The translations under genes were made by a program, and so were the position numbers. The notes under the pieces are model-generated. The model was given only the letters and a program-made list of their open reading frames with translations. It was not told where the DNA came from and made no database searches. This document shows positions 1 to 5,619 of a DNA stretch of 5,825 nt, piece after piece (within the stretch, counting starts at the first letter, position 1; each line of letters starts with the position of its first letter). Source of the DNA: Bacteroidota bacterium. Lineage in GTDB: Bacteria; Bacteroidota; Ignavibacteria; Ignavibacteriales; Ignavibacteriaceae. The DNA is taken from NCBI GenBank assembly GCA_022567875.1, contig JADFGB010000091.1, positions 1 through 5,825 on the forward strand. Direction: 5' to 3'.

Positions 1-1
1 T

Positions 2-583
2 ACCCCCAAATGGATATCAACATATAAAAACTTTGATATAAAAGATTTAATTTTAAAATTAGAAAATCAGATTGGATTTCCCTGTGTGGTCAAACCAAAT
101 GATCAGGGTTCAACTGTGGGGCTAACCATTTGCCAAGACAAAAATAGTGTTGAAGAAGCAATTTTACTTTCATTGAGTTTTTCCGAAAAAGTTTTAATTG
201 AAGAATATATATCAGGCAGGGAAATAACCGTTGCGGTTTTAGAAAATAAAGCTTTACCTGTTTTGGAAATTAAACCTGAACACGGTTTATATGATTATGA
301 ATGCAAATATACTGCGGGAAAAAGTCAATATATTGTTCCAGCAGAAATCCCAATGGAAGTTGCTAAATTTATGCAAAAAGAAGCTTTAACTGCTTTCAAT
401 GCTCTTGGTTGTTCTGTATACGGCAGAATCGATTACAGGTTATCCGAAAGTAATGTGCCATATTGTTTGGAAATAAATACACTTCCCGGTATGACTTCTA
501 CAAGCTTAGTACCAAAAATGGCAAAAGCTGTGGGTATTTCTTTTGATGATTTAATAGATAAAATAATTAAACTTAGTTTGTGA
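2..583 (+). CDS. ddl: D-alanine--D-alanine ligase, C-terminal part (5' end outside window)
   Basis: Cytoplasmic ATP-grasp enzyme joining two D-alanines for the peptidoglycan pentapeptide. The reading frame is open from the left edge, so about 193 C-terminal residues of a roughly 300-residue or longer protein are visible. Fragment residues 29-40 carry the ATP-binding strand and Gly-rich loop (VVKP, then GSTVG). Residues 97-103 (YDYECKY) match the omega loop; Lys102 and Tyr103 align with E. coli DdlB Lys215 and Tyr216, the Tyr associated with D-Ala rather than D-lactate as second substrate. GRID (141-144) supplies the Arg255 equivalent, EIN (157-159) the Mg-binding Glu and Asn, and SLVP (168-171) the Ser281 equivalent. 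All expected catalytic residues in this half are present, so it looks functional. The FtsB-like gene follows after 6 bp, consistent with a cell-wall/division operon. Confidence 0.95.
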   Translation, partial: TPKWISTYKNFDIKDLILKLENQIGFPCVVKPNDQGSTVGLTICQDKNSVEEAILLSLSFSEKVLIEEYISGREITVAVLENKALPVLEIKPEHGLYDYECKYTAGKSQYIVPAEIPMEVAKFMQKEALTAFNALGCSVYGRIDYRLSESNVPYCLEINTLPGMTSTSLVPKMAKAVGISFDDLIDKIIKLSL

Positions 584-589
584 TTTAAA

Positions 590-877
590 TTGGTGCAAAA
601 AAACAAAATTAAATACATTGTTTATTTAATAATAATTCTCATCGGATTAGTTTATGTGCTTTTTAATAAATATGGAATTTTCAAATATTGGAAACTTGAA
701 GGTCAGGTTAATTATCTAAAAAACAAAATATCAATTATTGAAAAGGAAAATAAAATACTTGAAGCTGAAATTGATTCACTAAAAAAGAATGTTCCCGCCA
801 AAATTGAAAGAATTGCCCGCGAAAAATATAATATGAAAAGAAAGAATGAACATGTTTTAAGAATAGAAGAAAAGTGA
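590..877 (+). CDS. FtsB/DivIC-like septum formation initiator protein
   Basis: Small bitopic division protein of the FtsB/DivIC family, which bridges other divisome proteins and helps activate septal peptidoglycan synthesis. At 95 residues it has the family layout: a short basic cytoplasmic end, one membrane helix at about 8-25, an extracytoplasmic coiled coil at about 36-65 with a heptad of Leu/Ile and the typical ENKILEAEIDSLK pattern, and the signature IERIAREKYNM followed by a charged tail (about 72-95). The start is TTG at 590, with GTG at 593 as an equally plausible alternative; no ATG exists before the coiled coil is lost, and no strong Shine-Dalgarno site is visible. It lies 6 bp after ddl, and its TGA overlaps the GTG of rarA by 4 bp, so translational coupling is likely. 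FtsB and DivIC cannot be separated from this sequence alone. Confidence 0.86.
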   Translation: MVQKNKIKYIVYLIIILIGLVYVLFNKYGIFKYWKLEGQVNYLKNKISIIEKENKILEAEIDSLKKNVPAKIERIAREKYNMKRKNEHVLRIEEK

Positions 878-2172
878 AAGATATAAAAATAGAAATACCG
901 AGAGTACCCCTTGCTGAAAGAGTAAGACCAAATAAGTTACAAGATTTTGTTGGGCAGGAATCTTTACTTGCCGATGGCTCACCAATAAATTTAATGATTA
1001 CAAACGATACACTTAGTTCATTCATCCTTTGGGGACCTCCCGGAAGCGGTAAAACTACAATTGCAAAAATTATTGCCGAGCAGACTTCATCTGAATTTTT
1101 TCAACTTAGTGCTGTTTCTTCGGGAGTTAAAGATGTAAGAAAAGTTATTGAATTAGCTGAAGGGAATAAAAAGATTAATAAAAGGACAATTCTTTTTATT
1201 GATGAAATACATAGGTTTAATAAATCACAACAAGATGTTCTTCTTAATTCTGTTGAAGCCGGAACTATAATATTAATAGGTGCAACAACAGAGAATCCTT
1301 CTTTTGAAGTTATACCTGCACTAAGATCCAGAGCAAGAATATTTATACTTGATTCATTAACCGCAGATGAATTAAAAACTATACTTCATTCAGCAATTGA
1401 CAAAGATGATTTTCTTTCTTCAGTCAACATCAAATCTATAGATGAAGATTTTTTGATATATCTCTCCGGCGGAGATGCAAGAAGCTTGCTTAATATTTTG
1501 GAAGCAGCTGCAATTCACGAAATTAATAGCGATGAAATAAATATCAATAAAAAAATATTGGAGACAATTGTTCAGCAGAAAAATATTATTTATGATAAAA
1601 GCGGTGAAGAGCACTATAATTTAATTTCAGCATTCATAAAAAGTATCAGAGGAAGTGATCCTGATGCAGCCTTATACTGGATGGCTAGAATATTGGAAGG
1701 TGGAGAAGACCCTTTATTTATAGCAAGAAGGATGGTCGTACTCGCATCAGAAGATATAGGGAATGCATCACCAAACGCACTTGTTTTGGCTGAATCAACT
1801 TTCAGCGCCGTAAATAAAATAGGGATGCCTGAGGCAAGAATAATATTGGCACAGTGTGTAACATATCTTGCATCATCCCCCAAAAGCAACGCTTCTTATG
1901 AAGGTATAAGTGCCGCTATAAATGAAGTAAAGGTGAATAAACTTTTTCCCGTTCCTTTACATTTAAGAAATGCACCTACCAAACTGATGAAAGAAATAGG
2001 CTACGGTAAAGAATATAAATATACCCATAATTACGAGGGAAATTTTGTACAGGAAAATTATCTTCCCGATGAAATAAAAAATAAACAGTTTTATTTTCCA
2101 ACTGTAAACGGACAAGAGAAAAAATTACTTGAAAGATTAAAAGCTCTTTGGAAAGGAAAGAAAAAGTATTGA
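874..2172 (+). CDS. rarA: Replication-associated recombination protein RarA (MgsA), AAA+ ATPase
   Basis: Homotetrameric AAA+ ATPase of the RarA/MgsA/WRNIP1 family, related to clamp-loader subunits, that acts at stalled replication forks. At 432 residues it has normal family length. Visible motifs are Walker A GPPGSGKT (54-61), Walker B ILFIDEIH (106-113), sensor 1 GATTENPS (136-143) and an arginine-finger region ALRSRARIF (149-157). The C-terminal tetramerisation domain follows, with the family pattern of DPDAALYWMARILEGGEDP and then ASEDIGNA (about 265-300). It ends in the typical HNYEGNFVQENYLP segment. The start is GTG at 874 inside the stop of the ftsB-like gene (GTGA overlap); the next Met is beyond residue 40, after conserved N-terminal sequence, so this start is well supported. 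A purine-rich stretch (AGAAGAAAA) precedes it. Nothing suggests damage. Confidence 0.96.
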   Translation: MKDIKIEIPRVPLAERVRPNKLQDFVGQESLLADGSPINLMITNDTLSSFILWGPPGSGKTTIAKIIAEQTSSEFFQLSAVSSGVKDVRKVIELAEGNKKINKRTILFIDEIHRFNKSQQDVLLNSVEAGTIILIGATTENPSFEVIPALRSRARIFILDSLTADELKTILHSAIDKDDFLSSVNIKSIDEDFLIYLSGGDARSLLNILEAAAIHEINSDEININKKILETIVQQKNIIYDKSGEEHYNLISAFIKSIRGSDPDAALYWMARILEGGEDPLFIARRMVVLASEDIGNASPNALVLAESTFSAVNKIGMPEARIILAQCVTYLASSPKSNASYEGISAAINEVKVNKLFPVPLHLRNAPTKLMKEIGYGKEYKYTHNYEGNFVQENYLPDEIKNKQFYFPTVNGQEKKLLERLKALWKGKKKY

Positions 2173-3131
2173 TAAATTTCTTTTGCCAAATTTGTAATAA
2201 TGAAGAGAATAATTCTTTTTACACGGTTAGAGAAATGCAGTTCGGGACAAGAGATAAATTTAACTACTGCGAATGTTCCAAATGTGGTTGCTTGCAATTA
2301 GTAAATCCTCCTAATGATATGTCCGAGTACTATCCTAAAAATTATTTTTCATTTCAGAAGCAAAAAATATCTTCATTAAAAGAAAGTCTAAATATTTTTA
2401 GGGATAAACATGTTTTAGGAAAGAAAAATTTAATTGGGAATATTTTATACAAAATTTATGGGGCACCTACTTATACTAATTGGCTAATAAATGCTGATGT
2501 TAATTTTAAAAGTGAAATTCTAGATGTTGGATGCGGTGCTGGTGAACTGCTTTACAGAATGGGTAATGCCGGGTTTAAGAATGCTATGGGTATTGATTTA
2601 TTTATTGATAACAATATACATTATAAAAACGACGTACATATATTAAAGAAAAGCTTGTTTGAAATAGATAGTCAATTTGATTTTGTAATGATGCATCATT
2701 CATTAGAACATATGCAAGATCAACATAAAGTTTTTAAAAAGATTTATAGCATTTTAAAACCTAAAAAAAATCTTTTAATAAGAATACCAATTTGCTCTTC
2801 TTTTGCTTGGAAAAATTACCGTGAAAATTGGTTTGCTTTAGAAGCGCCAAGACATTTTTTTATTCACTCAGAAAAATCCATAGAATTACTGGCTGAGAAA
2901 CACGGTTTTAAAATTAAAAGTATTTCATACGATTCCAGGAACATTCAATTTTGGGCAAGTATACAATATCAAAAAGATATTCCTTTAATGGATGAGAAAT
3001 CATATTTCATCAATCCTAAGAGCTCAATTTTTTCTGATAAAGAAATAAAAGAGTTTGAAAAAGAAACAAAATTATTAAATGAAAACGGGGGAGCGGATCT
3101 GGCTGTAATTTATTTGGAGAGAATTGATTAA
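2169..3131 (+). CDS. Class I SAM-dependent methyltransferase with N-terminal cysteine cluster
   Basis: Soluble SAM-dependent methyltransferase of the Methyltransf_13/23-like type. The first 41 residues hold a CxxC pair (Cys6, Cys9) and a CxCxxC cluster (Cys34, 36, 39), probably a zinc site. The Rossmann core starts with motif I EILDVGCGAGELL (116-128), then the acidic residue of GIDLF (Asp143), then HHSLEH (176-181), as in many sugar or small-molecule methyltransferases. The C-terminal third carries an NWFALEAPRHFF segment typical of this group. I place the start at TTG 2169, which overlaps the rarA stop as TTGA and follows AAGGAAAG; a TTG at 2148 would add seven residues within rarA. The first ATG would remove Cys6 and Cys9. 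The substrate cannot be read from sequence. Relatives often sit in surface-polysaccharide clusters, and a Wzz-like gene lies 2.5 kb away, but coupling to rarA is the only direct context. Confidence 0.88.
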   Translation: MINFFCQICNNEENNSFYTVREMQFGTRDKFNYCECSKCGCLQLVNPPNDMSEYYPKNYFSFQKQKISSLKESLNIFRDKHVLGKKNLIGNILYKIYGAPTYTNWLINADVNFKSEILDVGCGAGELLYRMGNAGFKNAMGIDLFIDNNIHYKNDVHILKKSLFEIDSQFDFVMMHHSLEHMQDQHKVFKKIYSILKPKKNLLIRIPICSSFAWKNYRENWFALEAPRHFFIHSEKSIELLAEKHGFKIKSISYDSRNIQFWASIQYQKDIPLMDEKSYFINPKSSIFSDKEIKEFEKETKLLNENGGADLAVIYLERID

Positions 3132-4249
3132 AGTAAAGAGAAAGTTTTCCCCGGTAATTGTCTAACCAAACCTCTAAACTCCAATGATAATAAATGAACA
3201 AGGCAATCAGAAGTGGAAAGTTTTGTTAATTCGGCTAATTTATCAATTTGAATTGGTTCATCATTCAGCACGTTTACTATTTTTGCTTCAAATATATTTA
3301 AATCAATATGTATTTTCTGTTTCTTAATTTTTGTGGAAGAAGCAATTTTCAAATTCAGTTCTGATAATACATCATCAACATTAGCAATAAGTTTGGCTTC
3401 ACCTTTTTGTATTAATCTATTAGTGCCATCAGATGTTTTTGTGTTTATATTACCAGGTAAGGCAAATACTTCTCTGCATTGGTCAAGTGCAAATTCGGCA
3501 GTTTGCAAAGCACCGCCCTTTAAACCCGTTTCAATAATAATTGTGCCATAACATAGACCGGATATTATCCTGTTTCTTTTCGGGAAATTCATTGCATCAG
3601 GTTTTGTACCTAATGGGTATTCTGAAAGAACAACCCCGCTATTTTTTATTTCTGAAAAAAGTTTTTTATTCTCCGGTGGGTAAATAACATCCAAACCTGA
3701 GCCAAGAACGGCAATAGTTCTACCGTTATTTTTCAATGCAGTTCGGTGTGAAATTGAATCAATTCCTCTTGCCATACCGCTTACTATAGTTATGTTTCTT
3801 TCTACTAAATCTTTACAAAAAATTTCTGTTTGTTTTTTTCCGTAATCACTTGGTATTCTTGTACCTACTACTGCAATTGAATTATCATCTTCTTTTTTAA
3901 ACTTTCCTAATTTGTATAAAATTATCGGCGGATCATAAATCTTTTTTAATAAGAAAGGATAACCTTCATCTAAAATTGTTATTATTTCACCCCCAATTTT
4001 TGCAAGTTTATCCAATTCTTTTGAAATAAATTCTTCAACTTCTTTTCTTCTGTTATTTGCTTTTTGAATTCTTTGTGCGAGGTTATCGCTTATTCCCTCA
4101 GTTGAGATTAGCTGATGAAAATCGGACGATAGAATTTTTTCTGAATTGTAAAACTTTGTAAGAAGATGCTTAATTCTGTTGGGACCTAATTGGGCTACAC
4201 TAAGTAGTAATTTTAAATTAATAAGTTCATTTAAGTCTAAGTTTGACAA
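3128..4249 (-). CDS. dprA: DNA-processing protein DprA (Smf)
   Basis: Cytoplasmic single-strand DNA-binding protein that loads RecA onto incoming DNA during natural transformation. At 373 residues all three parts are present: an N-terminal helical SAM/HhH-like domain (about 10-75), the Rossmann-fold core (about 100-290) and a C-terminal winged-helix domain (about 313-373). Core motifs are GTRIPSDYG (129-137), SGMARGID (157-164), LGSGLD (182-187), SEYPLG (209-214), FPKRNRIISGL (222-232), GGALQTA (245-251, Gly where Ser is usual), LPGNI (264-268) and GTNRLIQKGEAKLI (275-288). The start is TTG at 4249: an in-frame TAG lies just upstream at 4261-4259, and no ATG occurs near the N-terminus. It is the last gene of a three-gene minus-strand operon, 18 bp after the EutN-like gene. 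Its stop overlaps the converging methyltransferase stop. Competence is possible but not shown; dprA is also common in bacteria not known to be transformable. Confidence 0.96.
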   Translation of the reverse strand: MSNLDLNELINLKLLLSVAQLGPNRIKHLLTKFYNSEKILSSDFHQLISTEGISDNLAQRIQKANNRRKEVEEFISKELDKLAKIGGEIITILDEGYPFLLKKIYDPPIILYKLGKFKKEDDNSIAVVGTRIPSDYGKKQTEIFCKDLVERNITIVSGMARGIDSISHRTALKNNGRTIAVLGSGLDVIYPPENKKLFSEIKNSGVVLSEYPLGTKPDAMNFPKRNRIISGLCYGTIIIETGLKGGALQTAEFALDQCREVFALPGNINTKTSDGTNRLIQKGEAKLIANVDDVLSELNLKIASSTKIKKQKIHIDLNIFEAKIVNVLNDEPIQIDKLAELTKLSTSDCLVHLLSLEFRGLVRQLPGKTFSLL

Positions 4250-4267
4250 CTTTTTTATCTAACAAAA

Positions 4268-4549
4268 TTATGTGTTAATTTTAATATCAATTTCATCCAC
4301 AACAGCAACAATTACAGAATGTACGGGTGTTTTTTTGTGACCAAGAATTTGCTGTACAGCTTGTCCCTCTTGTACAACCAATACAGTATCACCAATACCT
4401 GAATTCACAAAGTCCAAAGCAATTACATCTTTTTTGCCGATTAAATTACCTTCTAAATCTATCTTTTGTATTATTAGGAGTTTATGCCCCTTTAAGTAGG
4501 AATTTTTTTGAGTTGCGACAACGTTACCGGTAACTTTTGCTAATAGCAA
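4268..4549 (-). CDS. EutN/CcmL-family microcompartment vertex-like protein
   Basis: Member of the EutN/CcmL (BMC-P) family, whose proteins form pentamers closing the corners of bacterial microcompartments. The 93 residues match the single-domain family length. Visible signatures are the N-terminal strand LAKVTGNVVATQKN (3-16), GHKLLIIQ (21-28), ALD (44-46), GIGDTVLVVQEGQA (51-64) and PVHSVIVAVVD (75-85). The start is TTG at 4549, directly after the TAA of the preceding gene, with AGGG about 7 nt upstream; the ORF has no internal Met, and the conserved N-terminal strand begins here, so TTG is effectively forced. No BMC-H or BMC-T shell gene and no encapsulated enzyme is visible. Its partners are a small membrane protein and DprA, so it may be an orphan vertex protein serving a compartment encoded elsewhere, or a repurposed pentamer. 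Family assignment is firm; function here is open. Confidence 0.92.
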   Translation of the reverse strand: MLLAKVTGNVVATQKNSYLKGHKLLIIQKIDLEGNLIGKKDVIALDFVNSGIGDTVLVVQEGQAVQQILGHKKTPVHSVIVAVVDEIDIKINT

Positions 4550-4822
4550 TTATTTACCCTGTGAATTTTGTTCTTTCTTATTTTTACGGATCAGTATTGA
4601 TGCAGGTATAATTAGCAGATAACCTATCATCAGTATAAATGGAGAAACAAAAAGTGAAACGGTACTGTCCCAATTTCCAATGGACATAAAATAAAAGCCT
4701 ATAATTAGAACAGCTATTCCGAGAAAAAGTAAATAATAATTATTCTTACCCCAATAAATTTTAAATGGTGAAGTAATTTTAACTGCAGAGCGTGATTTTG
4801 TTCTTTTAACTTTTTTTGGCAT
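4550..4822 (-). CDS. Small two-helix membrane protein, DUF3098-like
   Basis: Predicted inner-membrane protein of 90 residues with no known biochemical role. It has a strongly basic N-terminus (residues 1-26), a first membrane helix at about 29-47 in the pattern NYYLLFLGIAVLIIGFYFMS, a short loop with GNWD, a second helix at about 55-78 that includes SPFILMIGYLLIIPA, and a basic-polar tail. This arrangement resembles the DUF3098 family seen in Bacteroidota; I recall the pattern and could not search for it. The start is ATG at 4822 with AAGGA 8 nt upstream, a normal site. It is the first gene of the minus-strand operon with the EutN-like gene (zero spacing, TAA then TTG) and dprA. A promoter and structured leader precede it. 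Confidence 0.72.
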   Translation of the reverse strand: MPKKVKRTKSRSAVKITSPFKIYWGKNNYYLLFLGIAVLIIGFYFMSIGNWDSTVSLFVSPFILMIGYLLIIPASILIRKNKKEQNSQGK

Positions 4823-4830
4823 AATAAAAA

Positions 4831-4835
4831 TCCTT
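4831..4835 (-). promoter_or_regulatory. Shine-Dalgarno site of the operon's first gene
   Basis: On the minus strand AAGGA lies 8 nt before the ATG at 4822, fixing that start. It begins 5 nt after the U-rich tract of the upstream hairpin, so read-through or termination at that hairpin would decide whether this site is transcribed. Confidence 0.7.
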
Positions 4836-4840
4836 ATATA

Positions 4841-4873
4841 AAATAAAGCCCAATGATAGGGATATCACTGGGC
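4841..4873 (-). terminator. Terminator-like hairpin in the leader (candidate attenuator)
   Basis: Read on the minus strand, GCCCAGTGAT (4873-4864) pairs with ATCATTGGGC (4857-4848) around a 6-nt loop, giving ten pairs with one G-U wobble. It is followed at once by TTTATTT and more T/A sequence. The G-U pair would be an A-C mismatch on the plus strand and there is no U-tract on that side, so the minus orientation is favoured. It lies between a good promoter (4926-4954) and the first gene's ribosome binding site, not after a gene, which suggests attenuation. Actual termination is inferred. Confidence 0.6.
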
Positions 4874-4921
4874 CGACCCATTAATTTTAAAGGGCAGGGG
4901 AGAACCCTTTAAAAGAGTCGG
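4873..4921 (-). promoter_or_regulatory. Upstream stem-loop of the operon leader RNA
   Basis: On the minus strand TTTTAAAGGG (4914-4905) pairs perfectly over ten bases with CCCTTTAAAA (4894-4885) around a C-rich 10-nt loop. An outer five-pair stem CCGAC (4921-4917) with GTCGG (4877-4873) could close it, leaving short internal strands. The outer stem touches the terminator-like hairpin and shares base 4873 with it. The GGG before GTCGG could alternatively pair with the first CCC of that hairpin. This geometry permits two exclusive folds. I do not recognise a known riboswitch class. If transcription starts at about 4919, the outer stem would be shortened. Confidence 0.5.
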
Positions 4922-4925
4922 TGGA

Positions 4926-4954
4926 AATATAATTTGATGAAATGATATTGTCAA
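4926..4954 (-). promoter_or_regulatory. Near-consensus sigma-70 promoter of the membrane protein-EutN-dprA operon
   Basis: On the minus strand a perfect -35 box TTGACA (4954-4949) is separated by exactly 17 bp from TATATT (4931-4926), a 5/6 match to the -10 consensus. Predicted transcription start is near 4919, leaving a leader of about 97 nt before the ATG at 4822. Nothing else in the window matches the consensus this well. Confidence 0.8.
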
Positions 4955-4966
4955 GCAACCCCAGTG

Positions 4967-5001
4967 TAACTCTTCTCGGAAAAGAAGTCTACCGAGAGTT
5001 A
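4967..5001 (-). repeat. Imperfect inverted repeat after the 82-residue gene
   Basis: Six pairs (4967-4972 with 4996-5001) and four pairs (4976-4979 with 4992-4995) form a stem with a 3-nt bulge and a 12-nt loop. It begins about 9 bp beyond the stop of the minus-strand gene at 5011 and could protect or define that mRNA's 3' end. It lacks a following U-tract, so it is not a typical intrinsic terminator. A competing shorter stem (CTTC with GAAG) exists within it. Confidence 0.4.
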
Positions 5002-5010
5002 AATGGAATT

Positions 5011-5259
5011 TTATTTACTAATTTGATAAACAATTTTTCTAATAGTATCAAATTGCAAGTAAGGATAATCTTCCCGTATAACATCTATGGCATCGCCGGC
5101 GCTTATTTTAGTAGACCTCAATAGTTTAAATTTTCTTCTTATTTGGTAATCTCTTACTGATTTTTCATCAATGAGACCGTGTGCGTTAAGAAGATCATAT
5201 ATTTCGTCGCTAATTAAATCATTAAGCGGGTTGTCTATTTTTGCTTTAATTGTTTTCAT
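5011..5259 (-). CDS. Hypothetical 82-residue charged, probably all-helical protein
   Basis: I do not recognise this protein. It has no signal peptide or membrane segment and is rich in Lys, Arg, Asp, Glu and Ile. Likely helices lie at about 11-26, 30-49 (with the basic stretch IRRKFKLL), 53-64 and 69-81. The last two, ISAGDAIDVIRED and FDTIRKIVYQI, are separated by a short turn in a way that recalls helix-turn-helix folds, so a small DNA-binding or regulatory protein is possible but unproven. The ATG at 5259 has AGGA (5270-5267) 7 nt upstream, good evidence that it is translated. It stands alone: its stop is followed by an inverted repeat and the next operon's promoter, and upstream is a long AT-rich gap shared with the divergent Wzz-like gene. 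It might regulate either neighbour. Confidence 0.65.
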   Translation of the reverse strand: MKTIKAKIDNPLNDLISDEIYDLLNAHGLIDEKSVRDYQIRRKFKLLRSTKISAGDAIDVIREDYPYLQFDTIRKIVYQISK

Positions 5260-5434
5260 AAGCTGATCCTATTATTGATTTAATGTTATACATATCTATT
5301 CAAAATTGATGTAAGATAGTAGACTAAAAAGATTATTTTATGTTTGATATTAGCAAAACAAAAAACATTTAAAATAAATTCCCGTTTAAATATTTAATCT
5401 AAATTGAAATTTTTGTAAGTAGGTAGTTACCCTA

Positions 5435-5463
5435 TTGGAATTAGAAAGTTAATATTTTATGAT
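5435..5463 (+). promoter_or_regulatory. Candidate sigma-70 promoter of the Wzz-like gene
   Basis: TTGGAA (5435-5440, 4/6 to consensus) is followed after exactly 17 bp by TATGAT (5458-5463, 5/6). Predicted start is about 5470, giving a leader of about 150 nt before the ATG at 5620. AT-rich DNA yields chance matches, so confidence is moderate; the correct spacing and the palindrome at the predicted start support it. Confidence 0.5.
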
Positions 5464-5469
5464 AAGTGA

Positions 5470-5501
5470 TTTTAAAATGTAATTTAAATTACATTTTAAA
5501 A
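5470..5501. repeat. Perfect 32-bp palindrome in the Wzz-like gene leader
   Basis: The left arm TTTTAAAATGTAATTT (5470-5485) is followed without spacer by its exact reverse complement (5486-5501). It begins at the predicted transcription start, so it could be an operator bound by a symmetric repressor, a cruciform, or an RNA hairpin at the 5' end of the mRNA. It is nearly pure A/T with no stretch of Us following a GC stem, so an intrinsic terminator is unlikely. Confidence 0.85.
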
Positions 5502-5609
5502 AAATGCTTATACGTTATGTTTAATATTATTCAAATATTTCTTAAATGATTTTAGCTTGAATGAGAATATATTTGTATTTTTCCGTTAATTATTATGATT
5601 AACATAGTC

Positions 5610-5613
5610 AGGA
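5610..5613 (+). promoter_or_regulatory. Shine-Dalgarno site of the Wzz-like gene
   Basis: AGGA followed by six A/G bases precedes the ATG at 5620, which supports that start and shows again that ATG-started genes here carry ordinary ribosome binding sites. Confidence 0.7.
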
Positions 5614-5619
5614 AAAAGA

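Larger units (their letters stand above)
5260..5619. other. AT-rich divergent intergenic region
   Basis: About 360 bp between the divergent 82-residue gene and the Wzz-like gene with no supportable gene or RNA gene. It holds the ribosome binding site of the minus gene at its left end, a plausible plus-strand promoter (5435-5463), a perfect 32-bp palindrome (5470-5501) and the Shine-Dalgarno site of the Wzz-like gene at its right end. For the minus gene the only promoter hint is a TATAAC box (5290-5285) with no convincing -35. A small dyad GGTAGTTACC (5422-5431) lies just upstream of the plus promoter. Confidence 0.7.

Noticed and set aside
2..583. D-Ala-D-lactate (vancomycin-resistance type) ligase
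   Set aside because: The omega loop keeps the KY pair equivalent to E. coli DdlB Lys215-Tyr216, as in D-Ala-D-Ala ligases.
3333..3551. 72-codon plus-strand ORF inside dprA
   Set aside because: It is antisense to the conserved Rossmann core of DprA; its open frame follows from that gene's codon use.
4268..4822. A bacterial microcompartment operon
   Set aside because: Only the vertex-type protein is present; no BMC-H or BMC-T shell gene and no core enzyme is visible.
4841..4921. A named riboswitch class such as preQ1
   Set aside because: The stems and loops do not match any class I can recall; only a general attenuator-like layout is supportable.
4942..5124. 60-codon plus-strand ORF across the promoter and the end of the 82-residue gene
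   Set aside because: It overlaps the minus-strand gene with its good ribosome site and the inverted repeat, has no ribosome site of its own and no recognisable protein features.
5340..5372. 10-codon ORF (ATG to TAA) in the divergent intergenic region
   Set aside because: Too short, with no ribosome binding site and no leader-peptide codon bias followed by a terminator.
5386..5397. 12-bp A/T palindrome TTAAATATTTAA
   Set aside because: Short and composed only of A and T; expected by chance in this base composition, unlike the 32-bp palindrome.
5568..5575. TATATTTG, matching the Bacteroidetes-type -7 box, upstream of the Wzz-like gene
   Set aside because: There is no TTTG at the required 19-21 bp upstream, and other promoters here look like ordinary sigma-70; chance match in AT-rich DNA.
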